From contig JAVBLD010000019.1 in assembly GCA_031553705.1 (NCBI GenBank), positions 1-64,000 on the forward strand: a stretch of 64,000 bases of DNA, in the 5' to 3' direction. Under the pieces are notes generated by a model. The model saw only the letters and a list, made by a program, of their open reading frames with translations. It had not been told where the DNA came from and did not search any database. Of the stretch, positions 1-7,732 are shown in pieces. How positions within the stretch are numbered: position 1 is the stretch's first letter; every line of letters starts with the position of its first letter. Origin of the DNA: JAVBLD01 sp031553705. Lineage in GTDB: Bacteria > Bacteroidota > Bacteroidia > Bacteroidales > Marinifilaceae. Both the position numbers and the translations under genes were made by a program.

Positions 1-117
1 ACAGAATTTGATGAGAACTGCATAAAAACCAACGAGGAAGAAATACTCAGGAGGAAACAGCTCAAAACGCAACAAACACTTGAAAAACTACAGAATCAAC
101 TCAAAAAATCGGCGTGA
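1..117 (+). CDS. C-terminal end of an unidentified protein (cut by window edge)
   Basis: An open frame enters from the left edge and stops at TGA 115-117, giving 38 residues. The visible tail is strongly charged (a Glu run followed by Arg/Lys/Gln-rich sequence) and looks like a coiled-coil end. Nothing in it identifies a family. It could be the tail of a transposase or of an ordinary cytoplasmic protein. Base composition is AT-rich, like the following 240 bases. The reading frame is seen directly, but whether it is a real gene end depends on sequence outside the window. Confidence 0.45.
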   Translation, partial: TEFDENCIKTNEEEILRRKQLKTQQTLEKLQNQLKKSA

Positions 118-147
118 AGTGATTTTGTTATATAGAAGATATGAAGT

Positions 148-188
148 AAAATCCACGAAATCCAGAAATTGGCTACAAAATCCACGAA
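148..188. repeat. Short direct repeats upstream of glnN
   Basis: The 12-mer AAAATCCACGAA occurs at 148-159 and again at 177-188, with a related AAATCCA copy at 158-164 between them. The rest of 118-364 is AT-rich and noncoding. It includes an imperfect AT inverted repeat (arms 250-257 and 265-272) and two G-rich patches near 230-238 and 284-290. The repeats could be regulator sites for glnN or debris of the gene to the left. Confidence 0.4.
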
Positions 189-315
189 TAAGTAAAAATG
201 GTATTTTTTGATATTTTGCATGAAAAACGTAGGGGTGTAATGTTTAAATCTATATATTTTCAATATATATAGTGGAAAATACAGGGGGTGTCGATTAAAA
301 ATGTTGCTATTTTCA

Positions 316-323
316 TATATTTG
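316..323 (+). promoter_or_regulatory. Candidate -7 box for glnN
   Basis: TATATTTG matches the Bacteroidota -7 consensus TAnnTTTG and lies 41 bases before the glnN start. I could not find a convincing -33 TTTG at the usual spacing, so this rests on one element only. Confidence 0.35.
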
Positions 324-364
324 TCCTGAAAATAAATTTTGGGAAACCGTTTAATAAATAATGT

Positions 365-2551
365 ATGGCTAAGATTAGATTTTCCGCATTGCAAGAGTTG
401 ACGAACCGTAAACCATTGGAGGTCGAGCAGCGTTCAAGGGTATCTTTGATTTATGGTTGTGATGTATTGACTATCGATAGGATGCGGCAGTATTTGTCGC
501 TTGAAGCGTTTAAAAGGCTGGAAAAAATCATGTTGGAAGGGGGGATGATAGACAGGAGCCTGGCAGATCAGGTTGCGGCGGGGATGAAAGCGTGGGCTAT
601 TGAAAAAGGTGCGACGCACTATACCCATTGGTTTCATCCGCTGAATGAGGCTACAGCTGAGAAACACGATGGTTTTATCAACCTGCAGAAGGACGGAAGC
701 GTTATCGAGGTATTCGACGGAAGTGTCCTGGTACAGCAGGAACCGGATGCTTCCAGTTTTCCGAACGGCGGAATCCGCAATACATTCGAAGCGCGCGGGT
801 ATACCGCATGGGATCCGGGCTCACCGGCTTTTATCAATCATAATACGCTTTGTATCCCCACAGTGTTTGTCGCATATACCGGCGAAGCGCTGGATTATAA
901 GACGCCCCTGCTGAAAACGCTTGCCTGGATCGATCGGGCAGCGACCGATATTTGCCAGTATTTTGACAAGGATGTGAAGCGGGTGGTGGCAACATTGGGC
1001 TGGGAGCAGGAGTTCTTTTTAGTGGACGAGGCTTTATTTCATGCCCGTCCCGATTTAAAATTGTGCGGGCGTACATTGATGGGTCACTCGTCGGCTAAGG
1101 ATCAACAGCTGGAAGATCACTATTTTGGTGCGATCCCGGCAAGGGTAGCCGCTTTTATGGACGAGTTGGAATACAAATGCCATCGCCTGGGTATTCCGGT
1201 TAAAACCCGCCATAATGAGTGTGCTCCGAATCAGTTTGAGTTGGCTCCGGTTTTTGAAGAGGTGAACCTGGCTATAGATCATAACCAGTTGCTGATGTCA
1301 ACGATGAAACAGGTTGCAAAAAAGCATAAATTCAGGGTATTGCTGCACGAAAAACCCTATAAGGGAGTAAACGGTTCCGGAAAGCACAATAACTGGTCGC
1401 TTTTAACGGATACCGGAGTGAATTTGCTGTCGCCGGGTAAGAATCCGAAGTCTAATATGCAGTTCCTGATATTTTTAGTAGCGGCGGTGAAGGCCGTATT
1501 GGAACACGAGGCTTTGTTCAAGGCCTGTATCGTGTCGTTGGGTAATGAACACCGTTTAGGAGGGGATGAAGCCCCTCCGGTGATCATGTCGGTATTTCTC
1601 GGGCAGCAGTTAACGGCTATTCTGGACGAGATCGAAGAAAAGGTGAGTGATAAAAAGATGAGTCCGGATGAAAAGACGGAATTGAAGTTGAATGTCGGAA
1701 AGATACCGGAGATCATGTTGGATAACACCGACCGGAACCGTACATCGCCTTTTGCATTTACCGGGAACCGTTTTGAATTCCGAGCCGTAGGAGCTTCTGC
1801 TAATTGCGGATCAGCGATGATCGTGTTGAATGCGGCAGTAGCGGAACAGTTGGCTGCTTTTAAAAAGGAGACCGATACGTTGATCGAAGCGGATGTAAAA
1901 AAAGATGAGGCGATATTTCAGGTATTGCGGAAGTATATTATTGACTCCAAGAAGATCCGTTTTGAAGGAAACGGGTATGGCAAAGAGTGGTGGGAAGAGG
2001 CTGTCCGGAGAGGGCTTTCGGTAGACAGCGATTGTGTCAGTGCATTGAAGGCCTATATTGCGCCTAAATCAAAGAGTTTGTTTATTGATAACGATATATT
2101 TTCCGAGCGGGAATTGGTAGCCCGTTTTGAAATCAAGAATGAAATCTACCTGAAAAAGCTCCAGATAGAATCCAGGGTACTCGGAGATCTGGCGCTAAAT
2201 CATATTATCCCGACAGCGATTACCTACCAGAATACATTGATAGAAAATGTGCGGGGGTTAAAGGATATCTTACCGGAGCTCTATGCCGAAGCAGGAGATG
2301 TGCAGATTGCGTGTATAAAAGAGATTTCGTCTCATATAAAAGAGATCCGTACATTGGTATTTGAGATGACGGAGGCGCGCAAAGATGCGAACAATCGTTT
2401 CGAAGACGAGGTGGAGAGGGCGGAAGCATACTCGGAAACGGTACGTCCCTATATGGAACAGATCCGGTATCATATCGACAAGCTCGAATTGATGGTAGAC
2501 GATGAGATATGGCCTTTACCGAAATACCGGGAGTTGCTGTTCTCAAGATAA
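365..2551 (+). CDS. glnN: Glutamine synthetase, type III
   Basis: ATP-dependent ligation of ammonia to glutamate, the main route of ammonium assimilation, in the cytoplasm. The 728-residue length is typical of GSIII (about 700-730) and far longer than GSI or GSII. Diagnostic motifs include WEQEFF at 213-218, ECAPNQFELAP at 285-295, the GSIII signature NGSGKHNNWS at 336-345, and a conserved NRTSPFAFTGNRFEFR stretch near 458. The start ATG at 365 is preceded by an out-of-frame ATG (361) that stops after three codons. The gene stands alone, facing the minus-strand GH3 gene, and ends in a strong hairpin. The AT-rich upstream region with short repeats may carry its nitrogen control. Family assignment is very secure. 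Confidence 0.98.
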   Translation: MAKIRFSALQELTNRKPLEVEQRSRVSLIYGCDVLTIDRMRQYLSLEAFKRLEKIMLEGGMIDRSLADQVAAGMKAWAIEKGATHYTHWFHPLNEATAEKHDGFINLQKDGSVIEVFDGSVLVQQEPDASSFPNGGIRNTFEARGYTAWDPGSPAFINHNTLCIPTVFVAYTGEALDYKTPLLKTLAWIDRAATDICQYFDKDVKRVVATLGWEQEFFLVDEALFHARPDLKLCGRTLMGHSSAKDQQLEDHYFGAIPARVAAFMDELEYKCHRLGIPVKTRHNECAPNQFELAPVFEEVNLAIDHNQLLMSTMKQVAKKHKFRVLLHEKPYKGVNGSGKHNNWSLLTDTGVNLLSPGKNPKSNMQFLIFLVAAVKAVLEHEALFKACIVSLGNEHRLGGDEAPPVIMSVFLGQQLTAILDEIEEKVSDKKMSPDEKTELKLNVGKIPEIMLDNTDRNRTSPFAFTGNRFEFRAVGASANCGSAMIVLNAAVAEQLAAFKKETDTLIEADVKKDEAIFQVLRKYIIDSKKIRFEGNGYGKEWWEEAVRRGLSVDSDCVSALKAYIAPKSKSLFIDNDIFSERELVARFEIKNEIYLKKLQIESRVLGDLALNHIIPTAITYQNTLIENVRGLKDILPELYAEAGDVQIACIKEISSHIKEIRTLVFEMTEARKDANNRFEDEVERAEAYSETVRPYMEQIRYHIDKLELMVDDEIWPLPKYRELLFSR

Positions 2552-2560
2552 ATCGGGAAT

Positions 2561-2598
2561 AATAGAGGATATGTTGAACTTTTGACATATCCTCTATT
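2561..2598 (+). terminator. Hairpin terminator after glnN
   Basis: A perfect 13-bp inverted repeat (2561-2573 with 2586-2598, loop 12) begins ten bases after the glnN stop. There is no long T-run after it. It sits between convergent genes (glnN plus, GH3 gene minus) and could serve either, though it is 156 bases past the GH3 stop. Confidence 0.6.
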
Positions 2599-2754
2599 GT
2601 ACCTACTTCACAGGTGGAGGTCGTAAATATAGAAAATGGTGTGGTAAACTCTACGATATTATTGTATCATTCAAAAAGGATAATATTCCTTCCTTTTGTT
2701 TCGACCAGTTGATCATTGGCAAGGTATAAGAAAGATACAAAAGAGGGCGTACTC

Positions 2755-4263
2755 TTACTCTTTATTTAATACAAGCAGCCTGTCGATATGGGTACGGTCG
2801 TTCCATAACCGCGGTACCTTATTTTGTCCGCCAAGCTTGCCTTTTTCTTTGAGCCAGTTGTTAAAAAGATCGGGACGGGCAATATGTATCCTGAGGCGTT
2901 CCAGGGATATGTTCTTATAGCGTTTGGCTTCGTAATCGGAATTTAATTGCTGTAATCTGGAGTCCAGGATATTTGCAAAAGCTTCGATATCGGCGGGAGA
3001 GGTTTTGAATTCAATGAGCCATTCATGCGCTCCTTTTTTGTTCCCGTCCATAAATGAGGGAGCTGCCGTAAACTCAAGCACCTCCGCTCCTGTTTGTCCG
3101 CAGGTATATTTTAAAGCTTCGGTAGCGTTATCGATAATCAGTTCTTCTCCGAAGGCATTGATAAATAGCTTCGTGCGTCCTGTGATTTTAAATTTGTATG
3201 GTTTGGTTGAGGTAAACATAATGGTATCCCCGATCATATAACGCCATAACCCTCCATTGGTAGAGATGACCATAGCATAATTTACCCCCGGTTTTACCTC
3301 ATGCAGCATCAGGGCTCTCGATTTTTCAATCTCGTTCATCGGGATAAACTCGTAATATACTCCATAATCCAACATCAGCAACATCGACGGATCGGAAGGG
3401 TCGTCCTGGATTCCGAAAAACCCCTCCGAAGCGTTATAGGTTTCGATGTATTTCATCTTTTCATTGGGGAGCAGCCGTTTATACTGTTCCCTGTAGGGAG
3501 TAAAGCTGATACCGCCGTGAATAAAGAGTTCCAGGTTGGGCCATACCTCATGCAGGTTATCTTTGCCGGTCTTTTCCAATATCCGGTTGATTACCGCTAG
3601 GAACCATGAAGGAACCCCTGCCAGGCAGCGTACATCCTCATCGATTGTGATCTGGCATATTTTTTCAATTTTTTCTTCCCATTCACTCATCAGCATGACG
3701 GAAGAGTCCGGGGTTTTCATCATATTTGCCCAGAAGGGGGTGTTGGAGATCAGTATCGCGGAGAGATCGCCGTACTGGCATCCCTCATTGGTTTTACTTA
3801 CTTCACTGCTTCCTCCGAGAGCAAGTGTTTTTCCGTTGAATGCCTGGATCTCGGGATAAATTTTATTCAGTATGGCAATCACATCCTTTCCCCCCCGGAA
3901 GTGGCACTCTTCCAGCGATGTCGGACTTATCGGGATAAATTTGCTTTTTGCATCAGTTGTTCCGGATGATTTGGCAAACCATTTGATATTTTCCGGCCAT
4001 AACAAGTTGTTTTCGCCCTCCATGGTACGGGCGATCCATCCGTTAATGTCTTCGTAATGCACGATGGGTAGCCGTTCCCGGTATTGTTCTGCTGTAAGGA
4101 TCGTGTCAAAACTGTATTGTCGCCCGTACTCAGTACAGGCCGCCGTTTTCAACAGCTCTTGCAGGGAGTCCCGTTGTACCTGTTCCGGATTGATTTTGAA
4201 ATGCTCGATTTGAGCAAGGCGTTTCTGGGTGAAAAGGGTTAATAATGTATTAATAAAAGCCAT
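2755..4263 (-). CDS. GH3-family adenylate-forming protein (GH3 auxin-responsive promoter family)
   Basis: A member of the ANL adenylating superfamily related to plant GH3 acyl-acid amido synthetases. By homology it should adenylate a carboxylic acid and pass it to an amine or other acceptor; the bacterial substrate is unknown. It has 502 residues, the usual size for the Bacteroidota members. Visible ATP-binding motifs are SSGTT at 99-103, YNASEGFFGIQ near 281, and the hinge-like GRTKLF near 368. There is no signal peptide, so it is cytoplasmic. It lies 29 bases downstream of rnhB on the same strand and is probably cotranscribed with it. That pairing does not suggest a substrate. Family is secure; function is open. 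Confidence 0.9.
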   Translation of the reverse strand: MAFINTLLTLFTQKRLAQIEHFKINPEQVQRDSLQELLKTAACTEYGRQYSFDTILTAEQYRERLPIVHYEDINGWIARTMEGENNLLWPENIKWFAKSSGTTDAKSKFIPISPTSLEECHFRGGKDVIAILNKIYPEIQAFNGKTLALGGSSEVSKTNEGCQYGDLSAILISNTPFWANMMKTPDSSVMLMSEWEEKIEKICQITIDEDVRCLAGVPSWFLAVINRILEKTGKDNLHEVWPNLELFIHGGISFTPYREQYKRLLPNEKMKYIETYNASEGFFGIQDDPSDPSMLLMLDYGVYYEFIPMNEIEKSRALMLHEVKPGVNYAMVISTNGGLWRYMIGDTIMFTSTKPYKFKITGRTKLFINAFGEELIIDNATEALKYTCGQTGAEVLEFTAAPSFMDGNKKGAHEWLIEFKTSPADIEAFANILDSRLQQLNSDYEAKRYKNISLERLRIHIARPDLFNNWLKEKGKLGGQNKVPRLWNDRTHIDRLLVLNKE

Positions 4264-4292
4264 AGACGATATACTTTAGTTAATATAGAGTA

Positions 4293-4895
4293 TTAACTGA
4301 AATCCAATTTCAGCTGGGAGTCTGTCAGGTTGAAACTTTTTCGGTGATAGTCGGTTATTCCGTGACATTTGATGTTATTCCGGTGTTCTTCGGTCGGATA
4401 ACCTTTGTTTTTTTTCCAGTTATAAACCGGGAAACGGTCATGCAGGTTTTCCATATACTCATCCCGGTGAGTTTTGGCCAAGATCGATGCGGCCGCAATC
4501 GACATATATTCGCCGTCTCCTTTTACAATGCAGAGGTGCTCTATGTCCTGGTATTTCTTGAAACGGTTGCCGTCGATAATGATATGCTCCGGCCGGGGGA
4601 CAAGCTGATCCAACGCTTTATGCATTGCGGCGATGGATGCATTCAGGATATTGATTTGGTCAATAATATGATTGTCAAGGCTTGCTACGGCCCACGCCAC
4701 TGCTTCCCGTTCGATGATAGGGCGGAGTTGTCTGCGTTGTTTTTCAGAGAGTTGTTTCGAGTCGTTCAGCAACTCGTTCGAGAAATCATCCGGAAGAATC
4801 ACCGCCGCTGCAAATACCGGCCCTGCCAAGCATCCCCTGCCGGCTTCATCACATCCGGCTTCTATACCTTTATTGCAATATCGGAGCTTAAGCAT
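4293..4895 (-). CDS. rnhB: Ribonuclease HII
   Basis: Endonuclease that cuts the RNA strand of RNA-DNA hybrids and removes single ribonucleotides from DNA. The 200-residue length is normal. The four acidic active-site residues are visible: D16 and E17 in CDEAGRG, D108 in IIIDGNRF, and D127 in KGDGEYMS, followed by the conserved ASILAKTHRD. It starts at ATG 4895, about 80 bases from a palindromic promoter region shared with the divergent DUF4268 gene. The GH3 gene follows 29 bases downstream. Confidence 0.97.
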   Translation of the reverse strand: MLKLRYCNKGIEAGCDEAGRGCLAGPVFAAAVILPDDFSNELLNDSKQLSEKQRRQLRPIIEREAVAWAVASLDNHIIDQINILNASIAAMHKALDQLVPRPEHIIIDGNRFKKYQDIEHLCIVKGDGEYMSIAAASILAKTHRDEYMENLHDRFPVYNWKKNKGYPTEEHRNNIKCHGITDYHRKSFNLTDSQLKLDFS

Positions 4896-4947
4896 ACTTT
4901 ACGGTTATTCAGCGAATATATCATTCCGATCACTCATTTGTAATTTA

Positions 4948-4991
4948 TTTGCATATTCCGCTATTTTTATATCTTTGCAAAGATATAAAAA
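4948..4991 (+). promoter_or_regulatory. Divergent promoter region with a perfect 28-bp palindrome
   Basis: Positions 4964-4991 form a perfect palindrome centred between 4977 and 4978. It contains TATCTTTG on the plus strand (4970-4977) and, by symmetry, on the minus strand (4978-4985), so each strand carries a consensus -7 box. On the plus strand a TTTG at 4948-4951 lies 18 bases upstream, a good -33 element for the gene at 5011. No clear -33 is seen for the minus direction toward rnhB. The symmetry could also be an operator. Confidence 0.6.
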
Positions 4992-5010
4992 GTAAAAATA
5001 ACTTTCAACT

Positions 5011-5472
5011 ATGCGCACAAAAGAGGAGGCAAAAGAGCTGCGTATTCATTTTTGGAAAGGCTTTAAACGGTATTGTTTTATCCGGAAAATAGATCGCCGG
5101 TGGGTGTTGACCGGGGTAAAAATAAAATCAGTACAGTTGAAATTTTTTGCCGATGATATAAAAGCGCTGGTATTATTTCAAATCGATCATAAAAACGAAC
5201 TGCGGCGCTATGAGATATATGAATGCTTTCAATCTTATCGTAAGCTGATGGCGGAGAGTTGCGGGAACGATCTGAAGTGGGAAGAAGATTATACCGGAAT
5301 AGAGGAACGCCCGGTAAGTGCGATCTATTTTGAACTGCCGGGTGTCAGCATAAATCGTCCGGAAGATCGGGAAAAGATATATGCTTTTTTCGCAGAAAAG
5401 ATGGTATTGTTGGAAGATGTGTATTGGGAATTCAGGGATCTGATAACAGAACGGTTAAAAGTTGGCGATTAA
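5011..5472 (+). CDS. DUF4268 domain-containing protein
   Basis: A 153-residue soluble protein with no signal peptide or membrane segment. The pattern of a basic N-terminal helix with FWxxF, a central strand region with ALVLFQIDHKNE, and a C-terminal helical stretch resembles the DUF4268 family, which occurs both alone and at the end of restriction/nuclease-like proteins. The role of the short stand-alone form is unknown. It begins about 34 bases after a good promoter and is not in an obvious operon with the sigma factor 200 bases downstream. The family call is from recall of the pattern and is moderate. Confidence 0.7.
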   Translation: MRTKEEAKELRIHFWKGFKRYCFIRKIDRRWVLTGVKIKSVQLKFFADDIKALVLFQIDHKNELRRYEIYECFQSYRKLMAESCGNDLKWEEDYTGIEERPVSAIYFELPGVSINRPEDREKIYAFFAEKMVLLEDVYWEFRDLITERLKVGD

Positions 5473-5618
5473 AATCCGATCTGTTATAGCGACAGATTCA
5501 TTCCTTGTTGTTCTTCATCCATTGCGACAATGATATGCCTCAAAACCAGGGGATATTATATATATATTGAAAAATCATAAGGATTATGTAGGATGTTTAT
5601 TATTATATCTGATTTTTA

Positions 5619-5649
5619 CTTGAAAAGAATATTGAAAGATTTAAATTTG
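5619..5649 (+). promoter_or_regulatory. Candidate promoter for the ECF sigma gene
   Basis: TAAATTTG at 5642-5649 matches the -7 consensus, with CTTG at 5619-5622 (one mismatch to TTTG) 19 bases upstream. It would give a leader of under 20 bases before the ATG at 5674. Confidence 0.5.
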
Positions 5650-5673
5650 TGATATTAGAAGTGATAAATTTAT

Positions 5674-6264
5674 ATGGCACCGCCAACTAACCATGTATCT
5701 ATTTTTAAGCGAATGCAGAAGGGAGACGTTTCTGCATTGGAATTTTTCTTTCGTGAATATATGGAGATCCTGTATTATCGTGCTTTAGGATATGTGAAAG
5801 AGTCATTGGTGGCAGAAGACATTGTGCAGGAGGTTTTTATCTCTTTCTGGAATAATCGTAATAAAATTGACTTTTCCCTTTCGGTTATTGCCTATTTAAA
5901 ACGGGCTGTGGAGAACCGGTGTAAGAATTATTTGAGCCATGTAGAGGTGCAGCGGCGATATAAGAAAGAGTTGCAGATCCAATTTGAAGAAGAGGAGGAG
6001 ATCTATGATGTCGGGAAATTGGACGAATTACAACAAAGACTACATATTTTTTTGGAGGGCCTGCCGGAGAAATGCAGGGAGGTTTTTGTGCTGGCTTGTA
6101 TAGAAGGGCTTAAATATCAGGAAGTCGCGGAGCGATTGGGGATTTCCCTGAACACGGTTAAGACGCAACTTAAAGGTGCTTATCAAAAATTACGTACAGA
6201 GTTCGATCTGAATGAGCAGGAATTAATTATCGCACTGACTTTGTCCGGTTATATCATGTATTAA
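5674..6264 (+). CDS. ECF-type RNA polymerase sigma factor (FecI-like)
   Basis: Directs RNA polymerase to a small set of promoters and is normally held inactive by the anti-sigma factor encoded next door. The 196 residues contain sigma region 2 (residues about 20-70, with ALEFFFREYMEILY and EDIVQEVF) and region 4 (about 125-175, with LPEKCREVF and a helix-turn-helix LGISLNTVKTQL). No region 3 is present, as expected for ECF factors. The FecR gene and STN-type SusC gene follow on the same strand, so this is a trans-envelope signalling locus. The 222-base gap to fecR is noncoding and AT-rich. Likely target: the promoter of the downstream susC operon. Confidence 0.95.
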   Translation: MAPPTNHVSIFKRMQKGDVSALEFFFREYMEILYYRALGYVKESLVAEDIVQEVFISFWNNRNKIDFSLSVIAYLKRAVENRCKNYLSHVEVQRRYKKELQIQFEEEEEIYDVGKLDELQQRLHIFLEGLPEKCREVFVLACIEGLKYQEVAERLGISLNTVKTQLKGAYQKLRTEFDLNEQELIIALTLSGYIMY

Positions 6265-6486
6265 AAGAGGCAAATGGCAATGTCCGTCTTTATATTTCAA
6301 GGGGCTGGCTATACCCTTGTTTGATTCTTTTCCGTATCCTGTTGATGAATCTGTATACAATATATTTGGTCTGAGATGAAATGTATTGTTTGTAAATATT
6401 AACTTTTATAAGGATTTTTCTCTACTTTCTTTTCACCCGTTTTTTAGACTTGTCTGTTCATATATTGTAATTAATACGGTTATGTA

Positions 6487-7626
6487 ATGGAGGAAATGGA
6501 TCGATATGATTTTATTTTAGATTATCTGTCTGGTAATAAGCAGATTGATAAAGAGGTTTTTGCTAAAATAATTGGTGAAGATAAAGATCTACACCAGACG
6601 TTGCAGGCATTGGACCGAATGAGCCGGAAATCTGCTTCCCCGGATCAGCAACGGATGTGGGATAATATCCGGAAAGAGCTAAAATTACGGCAACAAAGAC
6701 GACGGGTGAAAAGATGGAGTGTTGCAGCGGCGATATTTATTCCGCTGTTGGTAGGTGGAGCGTTGTTTTTGAATAATCCGGAGCAACGACGACAGACGGA
6801 ACCATTGGATATCGTCCGGAATGACCGCCAGATACAGTTACTTCTGGCTGACGGACATGTTATGCAAATACAGGAAAAGACGAAAGATTCGATTGTTGAG
6901 ATCAACGGAACCACGATTCGTGTCGGCGCGACACAAATGATAGCACAGGCAGATGTGGATCAAACAGGCGAAGCTGAAGAAAAGTATAATGTGCTACAGG
7001 TGCCGAGGAGCTGTGAGTATATGTTGGTACTTCCTGACGGTAGCCGGGTATGGCTAAACTCGGATACGGAGTTAAGATTCCCGTCGCGTTTTTCTGCACA
7101 TGAACGACGGATATTTTTGAAAGGGGAGGCATATTTCGAGGTAGCAGAAGATAAGGCAAGACCATTCCGGGTAGAATCTCATGAAATGACGGTAGAGGCG
7201 TTGGGTACTAGTTTTAATGTAAATTCATATCGGGACAACGGATTTTTGGTTGCAACGTTGGTGGAAGGAAGTGTAAAAGTAACAAACTGCCATTTAGGGA
7301 AAGAGGCTTATTTGATGCCGGGAGAGCAGGCGCGTATACAAAATGGGGAGATCAAGGTGGTATGTGTAGAAATAGGGCCTGTGCTCGCATGGAAGGAAGG
7401 ACGTTTTGAATTTTCGAATATGACCCTGGCAGAGATTGCTTGCCAATTGGAGCGTTGGTATGATGTCCATATCTCCTTCTCGGATCCTTTATTACGCGAT
7501 TATCCGTTTACCGGCGTGATAAAGCGGTATAATAAATTACAGGATATTTTAGCATTGATCGAGGAGACGACAAAGGTTAATTTTCAGGTTAGCGGTTATA
7601 AAATTATAATCGACAAAGTAAAATAA
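6487..7626 (+). CDS. FecR-family anti-sigma factor
   Basis: Inner-membrane anti-sigma factor that passes a signal from an outer-membrane transporter to the ECF sigma factor. It has 379 residues: a cytoplasmic N-terminal sigma-binding part (1-75), one membrane segment at about 77-96, a periplasmic FecR domain (about 170-280, with the typical LPDGSRVWLNSDTELRFP pattern), and a C-terminal DUF4974/STN-like domain (about 310-379, containing FSNMTLAEIACQLERWY). The order sigma, FecR, then SusC with an N-terminal STN domain matches known Bacteroides FecI/FecR-regulated loci. A strong hairpin starts four bases after its stop codon, so susC may be transcribed separately. Confidence 0.95.
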   Translation: MEEMDRYDFILDYLSGNKQIDKEVFAKIIGEDKDLHQTLQALDRMSRKSASPDQQRMWDNIRKELKLRQQRRRVKRWSVAAAIFIPLLVGGALFLNNPEQRRQTEPLDIVRNDRQIQLLLADGHVMQIQEKTKDSIVEINGTTIRVGATQMIAQADVDQTGEAEEKYNVLQVPRSCEYMLVLPDGSRVWLNSDTELRFPSRFSAHERRIFLKGEAYFEVAEDKARPFRVESHEMTVEALGTSFNVNSYRDNGFLVATLVEGSVKVTNCHLGKEAYLMPGEQARIQNGEIKVVCVEIGPVLAWKEGRFEFSNMTLAEIACQLERWYDVHISFSDPLLRDYPFTGVIKRYNKLQDILALIEETTKVNFQVSGYKIIIDKVK

Positions 7627-7629
7627 GCA

Positions 7630-7659
7630 AAGAGGTTGTCTTTTGCGAGACAACCTCTT
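7630..7659 (+). terminator. Hairpin between fecR and susC
   Basis: A perfect 12-bp stem (7630-7641 with 7648-7659, loop 6) starts four bases after the fecR stop. It has no T-run after it, so it may be a weak terminator, an RNA-processing site or a leader structure. A second GC-rich stem of 6 bp (7679-7684 with 7701-7706) follows in the same susC leader. Confidence 0.55.
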
Positions 7660-7732
7660 CATAAAGTGTTCATTTCCACCGGGCACAAATTGCAGTGAGG
7701 GCCCGGTATTGTTGAATCTAAAATGCAAAGTT

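Noticed and set aside
270..310. Possible sigma-54 promoter upstream of glnN
   Set aside because: The GG and GC elements are 19 bases apart rather than the required spacing, so no match.
4344..4943. Long open frame antisense to rnhB
   Set aside because: Mirror frame of a well-identified gene, without any domain.
7643..7732. N-terminal extension of the susC frame from a TTG codon
   Set aside because: The TTG lies inside a 12-bp hairpin and the extension has no signal-peptide character; ATG 7733 gives a normal signal sequence.
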